NCBI GenBank assembly: GCA_037190175.1
Contig: JBBCJM010000103.1
Location: 1-5,642 of the forward strand
Direction of reading: 5' to 3'
Origin: JBBCJM01 sp037190175
GTDB taxonomy: Bacteria > Pseudomonadota > Alphaproteobacteria > Rhodobacterales > Rhodobacteraceae
DNA length: 5,642 nucleotides
Part shown: piece by piece, positions 1 to 5,582 of the stretch
Numbering within the stretch: the stretch's first letter is position 1
Layout: every line of letters begins with the position of its first letter
Translations under genes and position numbers: made by a program
Notes under the pieces: model-generated
Seen by the model: the letters and a program-made list of their open reading frames with translations, nothing else
Told to the model about the DNA's origin: nothing
Databases searched by the model: none

Positions 1-11
1 CCCCCGCCCCG

Positions 12-39
12 CCCCCTGCTGCTTGGAACCCCCTGCTGC
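12..39. repeat. Short direct repeat in leader
   Basis: The 11-base unit CCCCCTGCTGC occurs at 12-22 and again at 29-39, a 17-base period. The second copy runs into the left arm of the hairpin at 35-74. The surrounding 5' end is C-rich (CCCCCGCCCCGCCCCC at 1-16). It may simply be low-complexity slippage. No function is claimed. Confidence 0.5.
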
Positions 40-74
40 CGATGCTAGAACCCCGGCCGCAGCATCGGAGCAGC
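35..74 (+). promoter_or_regulatory. Hairpin covering the RBS of the MalY-like gene
   Basis: CCGATGCT at 39-46 is perfectly complementary to AGCATCGG at 61-68, and GCTG at 35-38 can pair with CAGC at 71-74 across a two-base bulge (AG, 69-70). This gives about 12 base pairs around a 14-base loop. The presumed Shine-Dalgarno GGAG (67-70) lies partly in the right arm and the bulge, and the ATG at 77 follows three bases after the stem. If transcribed, the structure could limit ribosome access. The pairing is seen in the sequence; the regulatory role is inference. Confidence 0.4.
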
Positions 75-76
75 CC

Positions 77-1249
77 ATGGATTTCGACCGGATCATCGAC
101 CGCCGCGGCACCCACAGCGCCAAGTGGGACATGATGGAAAGCCTTTACGGCGTGCCGGCCGGCGACGGGCTGTCGAGGTGGGTGGCCGACATGGACTTCC
201 CGCCCCCCGCCGCGGTGCAAGGGGCGGTGGAGCGCATGGCGGCGCATGGGGTCTACGGCTATTTCGGCGACGACCGCGCCTATCTGGAGGCGATCCGCTG
301 GTGGATGGCGACCCGCCACGGGTGGGAGGTCGAGCCTGCCAGCATCTTCACCGTCCACGGCCTCGTGAACGGCACCGCGCTCTGCGTCGATACCTGGACC
401 CGGCCGGGTCAGGCGGTGGCGCTGATGACCCCGGTCTACCACGCCTTCGCCCGGGTGATCCGCGCCGCGGGGCGCGAGGTGCGGGAACTGCCGCTGGCGG
501 TGCGCGACGGCCGGCACGAGATGGACTTCGGCGCCTGGGACGGGCTGATGACCGGCAGTGAGCGGATGCTGATCCTGTGCTCGCCGCACAACCCCGGGGG
601 CCGGGTCTGGACCGAGGCGGAGCTGCGCGCCACCGCGGATTTCGCGGAACAGCACGACCTGATCCTGGTCTCGGACGAGATCCACCACGACCTGGTGTTC
701 CCCGGCCGGTGGCACATCCCCTTCCTGACCGCCGCGCCGCAGGCTGCGGGGCGCACGGCGATGATGACCGCCACCACCAAGACCTTCAACCTCGCCGGCG
801 CCCATATCGGCAACGTCATCCTGCCCGACCCCGCCCTGCGCGCGGCCTTCGCCAGGCGGCACCAGGCGCTGGGCATCTCGCCCAATGCCTTCGGGATGCA
901 CATGGCCACCGCGGCCTATTCGCCCGAGGGGGCGGACTGGGTGGACGCCTTGATGGCCTATCTCGACGGCAACCGGCAGGTCTTCGACGCCGGCATCAAC
1001 GCCATCCCCGGCCTGCGCTCGATGCGGCTGGAGGCCACCTATCTGGCCTGGGTGGACTTCACCGCCACCGGCATGGGGGTCGAGGAGGTCACCGCCCGCG
1101 TGCAGGCCGGCGCCCGGATCGCGGCCAACCATGGCGAGACCTTCGGGCGGGGCGGGCAGGGCTGGATGCGCTTCAACCTCGCCACCCCGCGGGCGCGGGT
1201 GGAGGCGGCGGTGGAGCGGCTGGCGGCGGCCTTCGCCGACCTGCAATAG
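77..1249 (+). CDS. malY: MalY/PatB-family PLP-dependent C-S lyase / aminotransferase
   Basis: A 390-residue fold-type I PLP enzyme of the MalY/PatB group, which cleaves the C-S bond of cystathionine or related cysteine conjugates to release a thiol, pyruvate and ammonia in the cytoplasm. The family length is about 390. Visible signatures are WVADMDF near residues 35-41, PVYHAF with Tyr121, SPHNPGG near 169-175 (Asn172 contacts PLP), VSDEIHHD with Asp200 for the pyridine nitrogen, ATTKTFNLAG with Schiff-base Lys235, EATYLAWVDF near 319-328, and RFNLATPR with the carboxylate-binding Arg365. The ATG at 77 is chosen because GGAG precedes it by 6 bases and MDFDRIIDRRGTHSAKWD is the usual family N-terminus. 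An in-frame TTG at 23 would add an atypical Ala/Pro-rich tail. The stop abuts the stop of the opposing gene. The substrate cannot be told from sequence. The MalY motifs make a CobC-type threonine-phosphate decarboxylase unlikely despite cobD nearby. Confidence 0.92.
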   Translation: MDFDRIIDRRGTHSAKWDMMESLYGVPAGDGLSRWVADMDFPPPAAVQGAVERMAAHGVYGYFGDDRAYLEAIRWWMATRHGWEVEPASIFTVHGLVNGTALCVDTWTRPGQAVALMTPVYHAFARVIRAAGREVRELPLAVRDGRHEMDFGAWDGLMTGSERMLILCSPHNPGGRVWTEAELRATADFAEQHDLILVSDEIHHDLVFPGRWHIPFLTAAPQAAGRTAMMTATTKTFNLAGAHIGNVILPDPALRAAFARRHQALGISPNAFGMHMATAAYSPEGADWVDALMAYLDGNRQVFDAGINAIPGLRSMRLEATYLAWVDFTATGMGVEEVTARVQAGARIAANHGETFGRGGQGWMRFNLATPRARVEAAVERLAAAFADLQ

Positions 1250-1765
1250 TCAGGGGCCGCAGGCGGCCAGATACCACAGCCCATCGGCCAGCGAGACCGG
1301 CGCGGGGCCGGCGTTGGTGCCGTACCACAGTTCCGAGGCCAGCCCGGGCAGGGCCAGGGCGGCCGGGGCCTGGTCGCCGGCCTCGGGGAACAGGTTGTCA
1401 TAGGGCACCAGCCGGTCGTCCCGCCCGACCTCCAGCGCGATCAGGCGCAGGCCCATATCGTCCTGCGAAGGCAGCCAGTCCTCGGGCAGCGGGTCGGGCG
1501 CGGGATAGGCGGCCATGGCGCCGTGGCCCATCGGCGTGACGGGCATCAGCCGCAGCACCGTCGGGCCGTCGGGCGGGCCGATCGCCAGCCACAGATCCAT
1601 CGGCCCGGGCAGCGCCGCAGGTTCCAGCCGCAGTTCCACCGGCGCGGGATCCCCCGGCAGCTCCAGCCGATAGACCGCGCCGCCGGCCGGGCAGGCCATC
1701 GCCGCCGCCGGCCAGACCATGAGCCAGGCGAGGCTAGAGCTTCGGCAGCAGGCCCGCAGGCGCAT
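1250..1765 (-). CDS. Small exported protein of unknown function
   Basis: I do not recognise the family of this 171-residue protein. The N-terminus MRLRACCRSSSLAWLMVWPAA looks like a Sec signal peptide: two arginines, a hydrophobic stretch, then AMA|C with likely cleavage after residue 24. The AMAC junction is a poor lipobox, so a periplasmic product is favoured over a lipoprotein. The mature part is Pro/Leu/Asp-rich, probably beta-rich, with an MDLWLAIGPPDGPTVLRL segment near 56-73. Only two cysteines remain, one at each end (Cys25 and Cys169), which could form a disulfide. The start at 1765 is supported by AAGGA 5 bases upstream; the later Met16 would remove most of the signal sequence. The gene begins 32 bases inside the end of the preceding gene, so the two are probably co-transcribed and translationally coupled. 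It ends exactly against the MalY-like gene. Confidence 0.7.
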   Translation of the reverse strand: MRLRACCRSSSLAWLMVWPAAAMACPAGGAVYRLELPGDPAPVELRLEPAALPGPMDLWLAIGPPDGPTVLRLMPVTPMGHGAMAAYPAPDPLPEDWLPSQDDMGLRLIALEVGRDDRLVPYDNLFPEAGDQAPAALALPGLASELWYGTNAGPAPVSLADGLWYLAACGP

Positions 1766-2084
1766 TCTCGTCCTTCCAGAAATCCAGGGGCGGGGTTTCG
1801 GTGACCACCGTCATCCGCTTGAAATCGCAGACGATCTCGCCGCTGTCCTCGGCCGAGGCCACGATCAGCGCCTGGAACAGGTGCCGGCCGCCCTCGTAGA
1901 TGTCCACGAGGCCGCGCAACTGCGGCGCCAGCGCGCCGTCCAGCGCCAGCCCGTCGTCCCAGAGCCGCAGCACCGGGAAGACCGCATCGCCCACCTGCAC
2001 CCGCAGCCGCGACTTGCGCCTTGCGGCGCGGCGCTGCGCGGCCGCCAGTTCCTCGCGAATGTCCTGCGGCAGATATTCCAGCAT
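1734..2084 (-). CDS. Small PilZ-like protein, tentative
   Basis: A 116-residue cytoplasmic protein without signal peptide or membrane segment. It has a charged helical N-terminus (PQDIREELAAAQRRAARRKSRLRV, residues 6-29) followed by alternating hydrophobic, strand-like segments: VFPVLRLW (35-42), DDGLALDG (43-50), LRGLVDIYEG (56-65) and HLFQALIVAS (68-77). The Arg-rich stretch followed by a DDG turn recalls the RxxxR and DxSxxG signatures of PilZ (c-di-GMP-binding) domains, but the second motif is degenerate (DDGLAL), so ligand binding is doubtful. The ATG at 2084 is chosen because GAGGG lies 7 bases upstream; a TTG at 2132 would add 16 residues without a good SD. It is first in a leftward pair with the exported-protein gene and divergent from cobD. 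Coding status is well supported by the overlap, SD and protein-like composition; the PilZ assignment is weak. Confidence 0.65.
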   Translation of the reverse strand: MLEYLPQDIREELAAAQRRAARRKSRLRVQVGDAVFPVLRLWDDGLALDGALAPQLRGLVDIYEGGRHLFQALIVASAEDSGEIVCDFKRMTVVTETPPLDFWKDENAPAGLLPKL

Positions 2085-2245
2085 GGTCACACCCTCGCCT
2101 CCCAACCAATCCGGCGAATCGCTCGAATTCAAGGCAAAAGGTGGGGAGGGATTGTTTCCGTTCTTCCGGTGGCCGGCCGGGCACGGCGGAGGGTTGCGCG
2201 AAGGCCCGGTTGCGGGTTCACTCCCGCCCGCGGCAGAGGGCAGCG
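2085..2245. promoter_or_regulatory. Divergent intergenic region upstream of cobD
   Basis: These 161 bases separate two divergent genes and so should hold both promoters. The middle (about 2120-2160) is less GC-rich than the rest. On the minus strand TTGAAT (2131-2126) could be a -35 element, but no good -10 follows. A small hairpin GCGGG-TTCACT-CCCGC at 2212-2227 lies 7 bases before the cobD SD (AGAGGG, 2235-2240). I searched for a cobalamin riboswitch B12 box here and did not see one. No promoter can be placed with confidence. Confidence 0.35.
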
Positions 2246-3154
2246 ATGGACGGCGCGGCGATACTGGTCTTGGCGATGCTGCTGGACGCGGGCCTGGGCG
2301 AGCCGCGCTGGCTGTGGTCGCGCTGGCCGCATCCGGCGGTGCTGATGGGTCGCGCGGTGGGCTGGCTGGATGCGCGGCTGAACGAAGGCGACAACCGCCG
2401 GGCCAAGGGGGTGGCGGCGGTGGCCGTGCTGGTGCTGGGCGCGGGGCTGACCGGCGCCGTGATCGCCGCGGTGCCCGATGGCGGGCTGCTGGAGGTGCTG
2501 GCGGTGGCGATCCTGCTGGCGCAACGCTCGCTGTCCGACCACGTGGCGGCGGTGGCCGCGGCGCTGCGCACCGGGCTGGGCGAGGGCCGCCGGGCGGTGG
2601 CCCGCATCGTCGGCCGCGACACCGCGGCGATGACCGAGGCCGAGGTCGCCCGCGCCGCCATCGAGAGCGCGGCCGAGAACCTGTCCGACGGGGTGATCGC
2701 GCCGGCCTTCTGGTATCTGGTCGCCGGCCTGCCGGGGCTGATGATCTACAAGGCCGTCAACACCGCCGACAGCATGATCGGCCACCGCACGCCGCGGCAC
2801 GAGCAATTCGGCTGGGCCGCCGCCCGGCTGGACGATGTGCTGAACTGGATCCCCGCGCGGCTGACGGCCCTGCTGCTGGCGCTGGCCCATGGCTGGTTCG
2901 ACGCCCGCCCCATCCTGCGCGACGCGCCGCTGCACCGCAGCCCCAACGCCGGCTGGCCCGAGGCCGCGATGGCCTGCGCGCTGGACGTGGCGCTGTCGGG
3001 CCCGCGCAGCTATCACGGAGAGCGCCGGGACTACCCCTGGGTCCGCCCCGAGGGCCGGCGCGAGATCGGTCCGGCCGAGATCGACCGCGCCGTGGCCGCG
3101 CTGTGGCGCGCCTGGGGGCTGATGCTGGCGGTGGCGCTGATCATCGCCTTGTGA
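2246..3154 (+). CDS. cobD: Adenosylcobinamide-phosphate synthase CobD/CbiB
   Basis: A 302-residue polytopic inner-membrane enzyme that joins adenosylcobyric acid to (R)-1-amino-2-propanol or its phosphate, giving adenosylcobinamide (phosphate), late in cobalamin synthesis. The length fits the family (about 300-320). Family blocks in order: LLDAGLGEPRWLW...HPAVLMGR (12-36), AQRSLSDHVAAV (92-103), IVGRDTAAMTEAEVARAAIES (121-141), AENLSDGVIAPAFWYLVAGLPG (143-164), YKAVNTADSMIGHR (168-181), FGWAAARLDDVLNWIPARL (188-206) and RSPNAGWPEAAMACALDVALSGP (231-253). Hydrophobic segments lie near 57-79, 82-95, 150-167, 203-216 and 286-302. The ATG at 2246 follows AGAGGG by 5 bases and gives the usual N-terminus; the frame stays open upstream only because of high GC. 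No other cobalamin gene is in the window. The next gene is 65 bases on and may have its own promoter. The gene is intact. Confidence 0.95.
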   Translation: MDGAAILVLAMLLDAGLGEPRWLWSRWPHPAVLMGRAVGWLDARLNEGDNRRAKGVAAVAVLVLGAGLTGAVIAAVPDGGLLEVLAVAILLAQRSLSDHVAAVAAALRTGLGEGRRAVARIVGRDTAAMTEAEVARAAIESAAENLSDGVIAPAFWYLVAGLPGLMIYKAVNTADSMIGHRTPRHEQFGWAAARLDDVLNWIPARLTALLLALAHGWFDARPILRDAPLHRSPNAGWPEAAMACALDVALSGPRSYHGERRDYPWVRPEGRREIGPAEIDRAVAALWRAWGLMLAVALIIAL

Positions 3155-3167
3155 TCCGCCCCTCCCT

Positions 3168-3196
3168 TTGACAAGGCCGCCCGCCTTCTCCACCCT
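3168..3196 (+). promoter_or_regulatory. Possible sigma-70-type promoter for the lytic transglycosylase
   Basis: TTGACA at 3168-3173 is a perfect -35 hexamer in the short gap after cobD. A 17-base spacer leads to CACCCT at 3191-3196, a poor -10 match; alphaproteobacterial promoters often conserve the -35 better than the -10. It lies 24 bases before the start codon, so the transcript would have a short leader. The -35 is seen directly; promoter activity is inference. Confidence 0.35.
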
Positions 3197-3219
3197 GCGG
3201 CGGAAACAGGGAGATCCCG

Positions 3220-4383
3220 ATGCGCCTTGCCACCCTTGCCGCCCTTCTCCTGAGTGGCCCCGCGCTGGCCGCGCCCTGCGGCGGCTCCTTCCCCGCCTTC
3301 ATCGAGGCGATGAAGGCTGAGGTGCAGCGGCAGGGCCTGACGGCCGACGAGGCCAACCGCTTCTTCCGCACCGCGCAGCAGGACCCCAGGGTGATCCGCG
3401 CCGACCGTTCGCAGGGGGTGTTCCGCCGCACCTTCACCGACTTCTCCCGCGCGCTGATCAGCCAGAGCCGGATCAACGGCGGCGCGGCCAACCTGCGGAA
3501 ATACAAGGCGGTGTTCGACCGGGCGCAACGGGACTACGGCGTCTCGCCGGGGATCCTGCTGGCCTTCTGGGCCTTCGAGACCGACTTCGGGGCGGTGCAG
3601 GGGGACTACAACACCCTGAACGCGCTGGTGACCCTGGGCCACGACTGCCGCCGGCCGGATCTCTTCCAGCCGCAGGTCCTCGCCGCGGCGCAGCTGTGGA
3701 AGCGGGGGATGTTCGACCCCGCCACCACCACCGGCGCCTGGGCGGGCGAGATCGGCATGGTGCAGATGCTGCCGGCCGACATCCTGCACCGCGGGGTGGA
3801 CGGCGACGGCGACGGCAGGGTGACGCTGAAGACCTCGGCCCCCGACGCACTGCTCTCTGGCGCCCGGATGCTGCAGCACCACGGCTGGCGGGCGGGCGAG
3901 CCCTGGCTGCAGGAGGTGGCGATGCCCGCCGAGTTCGACTGGTCGAAGACCGGGCTCGACACCCAGCTGACCGGGGCGGAGTGGCAGCGGCTGGGGGTGC
4001 GGCCGCGGCACGGCCAGATCGCGGGCAACCTGCGGGCGTCCATCCTGCTGCCGGAAGGGCGCAAGGGGCCGGCCTTCCTCGCCTATCCGAACTACCGGGT
4101 GCTGTTCGAATGGAACAAGAGCTTCGTCTACGTCACCACCGCGGCCTATTTCGGCACAAGGCTGGAGGGGGCGCCGGTCTTCACCCCCGGCAACCCGGAT
4201 CCGCAGTTGAGCCTGGACGAGATGAAGGCGCTGCAACAGAAGCTGCGGGCGCGGGGCCATGACGTGGGCGCGGTCGATGGCATCCTGGGCGCGCTGACCC
4301 GGGCGGCGGTGCAGAAGGAACAGATCCGCGCGCGCCTGCCGGCGGATGGCTGGCCCACCCGGGCGCTGCTGAACGCGCTTTGA
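3220..4383 (+). CDS. Exported lytic murein transglycosylase, MltB type, with peptidoglycan-binding domain
   Basis: A 387-residue periplasmic enzyme that cleaves the MurNAc-GlcNAc bond of peptidoglycan, leaving 1,6-anhydro-MurNAc ends. A Sec signal peptide (MRLATLAALLLSGPALA) is followed by likely cleavage after residue 17. The MltB/SLT_2 domain spans about 22-315: LLAFWAFETDFG carries the catalytic Glu120, and GEIGMVQMLPADI (176-188) replaces the common AMGQTQFMPSS loop. VDGDGDGR (193-200) is the EF-hand-like loop that binds calcium in E. coli Slt35. FLAYPNYRVLFEWNKSFVY (286-304) and the AYFGTRL end are also typical. A C-terminal PG_binding_1-like domain occupies about 330-387 (LSLDEMKALQQKLRARGHDVGAVDGILGALTRAAV). 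There is no lipobox, so it is soluble rather than lipid-anchored. The ATG at 3220 has AGGGAG 6 bases upstream. Its TGA overlaps the ATG of the next gene by one base. Confidence 0.93.
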   Translation: MRLATLAALLLSGPALAAPCGGSFPAFIEAMKAEVQRQGLTADEANRFFRTAQQDPRVIRADRSQGVFRRTFTDFSRALISQSRINGGAANLRKYKAVFDRAQRDYGVSPGILLAFWAFETDFGAVQGDYNTLNALVTLGHDCRRPDLFQPQVLAAAQLWKRGMFDPATTTGAWAGEIGMVQMLPADILHRGVDGDGDGRVTLKTSAPDALLSGARMLQHHGWRAGEPWLQEVAMPAEFDWSKTGLDTQLTGAEWQRLGVRPRHGQIAGNLRASILLPEGRKGPAFLAYPNYRVLFEWNKSFVYVTTAAYFGTRLEGAPVFTPGNPDPQLSLDEMKALQQKLRARGHDVGAVDGILGALTRAAVQKEQIRARLPADGWPTRALLNAL

Positions 4384-5306
4384 TGGCCGACTGGGGCCTG
4401 TGCGCCACCGTGCTGGCGCCGCCCGAGCAGGTGGCGGCCTTTGCCGCGCATCACCTGGCGCTGGGGGCGGCGCATCTCTGGCTGCATTTCGACGACCCGG
4501 CGCAGGCGGTGGAGGCCCCCCGCCACCCCCGCATCACCGCGGTGGCCTGCGACGAGGGCTATTGGCAGGCGCTGATGGGCCGGCGGCCGGCCAAGCACCA
4601 GCAGCGGCAGAGCCGCAACGTGCAGAGGGTCTATGCCGAGACCACGCTTCCCTGGCTGGGGCACTGGGACGTGGACGAATTCCTGTGGCCCGCCCGCCCG
4701 GTGGATCAGGTGCTGGACGCCGTGCGGGACAGGATGGTCCGCATCGCGCCCTGGGAGGCGCTGCACGACCCCGGGCTGGCCCGCGACATCTTCACCGCCC
4801 GCGCCTTCCGCGCCGCGCTGAAGGGGCCGGGGCGGGCGAGGCTGCGGGCACAGGTCTTCGGCCCCCATGCCGACCTGCTGCCCGAGGGGGTGCTGAGCCA
4901 CTCGGCCGGCAAGTGCCTGTTCCGCACCGGCATCGCGGGGCTGGAGCCGCGGCTGCACGGCGCCTTCCTGGGGGGCGAGCGGGTGAAGGGGCCGGGTTTC
5001 GCCCCGGACCTCGCGCTTTTGCACTTCCACGCCGAGGACCGCGCGCGGTGGCTGGAGCGGGTGCCCTTCCGCGTCACCCGCGGGGCCTATCAGTACAATC
5101 CCCCGCTCGCCGCCTTCCTCGCCGCCGCAACCCCGGCGGAACTGGCCGGGTTCTACGACCGGGTGCAGGGGGCCGGCCCGGACACGCTGGCGGCGCTGCG
5201 CCAGGGCGGCGCGCTGATCGAGGCCGACCTGCACCTGCGGGAACGGGTGGCGGAGGTGTTCGGTCAACAGGGTTTGCCTGAAACCGTGGGCCGGCCTGCA
5301 TTGTAG
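4383..5306 (+). CDS. Glycosyltransferase, family 2-like (Glyco_tranf_2_4 type)
   Basis: A 307-residue soluble protein of the GT-A group seen as Pfam Glyco_tranf_2_4, which transfers a sugar from a nucleotide-sugar donor; donor and acceptor cannot be told here. Evidence: AFAAHHLALGAAHLWLHFDDP (19-39) matches the family opening in which a helix is followed by a strand and acidic residues. KHQQRQSRN (71-79) matches the conserved RQ..N stretch, HWDVDEFLW (94-102) carries the DxD-type metal/nucleotide site (Asp96, Asp98), GKCLFRTGI lies at 176-184, and LLHFHAED lies at 212-219. The usual N-terminal M.KNE motif is missing, replaced by CATVLAPPEQ. No membrane segment or signal peptide is seen, so it is probably cytoplasmic or peripheral. 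The ATG overlaps the preceding TGA (TGATG) and no strong SD precedes it, so translation probably depends on coupling to the transglycosylase. An adjacent TTG at 4380 is a less likely start. Confidence 0.85.
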   Translation: MADWGLCATVLAPPEQVAAFAAHHLALGAAHLWLHFDDPAQAVEAPRHPRITAVACDEGYWQALMGRRPAKHQQRQSRNVQRVYAETTLPWLGHWDVDEFLWPARPVDQVLDAVRDRMVRIAPWEALHDPGLARDIFTARAFRAALKGPGRARLRAQVFGPHADLLPEGVLSHSAGKCLFRTGIAGLEPRLHGAFLGGERVKGPGFAPDLALLHFHAEDRARWLERVPFRVTRGAYQYNPPLAAFLAAATPAELAGFYDRVQGAGPDTLAALRQGGALIEADLHLRERVAEVFGQQGLPETVGRPAL

Positions 5307-5321
5307 GTCAGGAGGCACGTC

Positions 5322-5501
5322 ATGCGCACCGAGGATCGGACCAAGGCCGAACGCTGGACCCGGCCCGACAGCCCGGAGAACCGGCCGGAACCCGGCTATG
5401 AGGAATGGCTGGCGGCGGAGATCGAGAAGGGTATTGCCGAACTCGATGCCGGCCAGGGTATTCCCGCCTCCGAGGTCTGGAAGTCGCTCGGCCTCGAATG
5501 A
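5322..5501 (+). CDS. Small antitoxin-like protein (putative type II TA antitoxin)
   Basis: A 59-residue, charged, acidic-leaning protein. A strong AGGAGG (5310-5315) sits 6 bases before the ATG, 15 bases after the glycosyltransferase stop, so it is very likely translated and probably co-transcribed. Residues 1-25 are Arg/Glu/Pro-rich and probably disordered. Residues 26-59 (YEEWLAAEIEKGIAELDAG..IPASEVWKSLGLE) form a helix, a turn and a second helix ending in EVW. This resembles the C-terminal half of small antitoxins of ParE/RelE-type modules, in which 'W..AEI.KGL..LDAG..IP..EV' is common. No N-terminal ribbon-helix-helix DNA-binding part is evident, so autoregulation is uncertain. No intact toxin follows within the 141 remaining bases, nor precedes it. 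Family assignment is inference from pattern memory; coding status is firmer. Confidence 0.6.
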   Translation: MRTEDRTKAERWTRPDSPENRPEPGYEEWLAAEIEKGIAELDAGQGIPASEVWKSLGLE

Positions 5502-5520
5502 AGCTGCCCGGATGAAGCTG
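5498..5520 (+). repeat. ATGAAGCTG direct repeat at the antitoxin stop
   Basis: The nonamer ATGAAGCTG occurs at 5498-5506 and 5512-5520, a 14-base period. The first copy overlaps the stop of the small gene as ATGA, the usual coupling arrangement for a downstream partner, but reads only five codons (MKLPG) before a TGA. The second copy again forms ATGA with that stop and opens a 27-codon frame ending at 5595 (MKLIVSWPG...). Neither reads as a known protein. Confidence 0.5.
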
Positions 5521-5531
5521 ATCGTCTCGTG

Positions 5532-5548
5532 GCCCGGCCAGACCGGGC
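5532..5548. repeat. Short GC hairpin competing with the longer one
   Basis: GCCCGG (5532-5537) and CCGGGC (5543-5548) form a perfect 6-base-pair stem with a CCAGA loop. Its right arm overlaps the left arm of the hairpin at 5544-5582, so the two cannot form fully at once. The pairing is seen directly; any switching role is inference. Confidence 0.45.
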
Positions 5549-5582
5549 GGGACAAGGAAACGCATGTCGTTTCCCCCGCCCG
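5544..5582. terminator. Strong long hairpin, possible terminator without T-tract
   Basis: GGAAACG (5556-5562) pairs perfectly with CGTTTCC (5568-5574) around a CATGT loop. The stem continues as CGGGCGGG (5544-5551) with CCCGCCCG (5575-5582), after a four-base ACAA bulge on the left side only. The total is 15 base pairs. It starts 43 bases after the stop of the small gene and is placed where the rightward transcription unit would be expected to end. There is no T-run on either strand, so a classical intrinsic terminator is not proved. It could equally be part of a larger folded RNA, an RNA-stabilising 3' hairpin, or a protein-binding inverted repeat. Confidence 0.45.

Noticed and set aside
77..1249. 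CobC-type threonine-phosphate decarboxylase, given cobD in the window
   Set aside because: The enzyme has the MalY/PatB-specific WVADMDF start and EATYLAWVDF block and the 390-residue length. It is also separated from cobD by two genes on the opposite strand.
577..1539. A 320-codon plus-strand frame overlapping the end of the MalY-like gene
   Set aside because: It is an out-of-frame shadow of the MalY-like gene running into the opposite-strand gene, rich in Arg, Gly and Pro, with no motif.
1546..2184. A 212-codon minus-strand frame spanning both small leftward genes
   Set aside because: It is out of frame with the two SD-led genes. They have protein-like composition and a clear signal peptide, whereas this frame is Gly/Arg/Ala-rich without structure.
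2085..2245. A cobalamin riboswitch in front of cobD
   Set aside because: This would be the natural place, but neither a B12 box nor the conserved core strings are visible in the 161 bases, which are also short for the full element.
2129..3193. A 354-codon minus-strand frame opposite cobD
   Set aside because: Its composition is Gln/His/Arg/Pro/Gly-rich and shadow-like, while the plus strand encodes every CobD family block without interruption.
4146..5555. A 469-codon open frame on the minus strand opposite the glycosyltransferase
   Set aside because: Its translation is Pro/Arg/Gly/His-rich low-complexity sequence with no recognisable motif, and it lies opposite well-supported genes. Long antisense frames are expected in DNA of this GC content.
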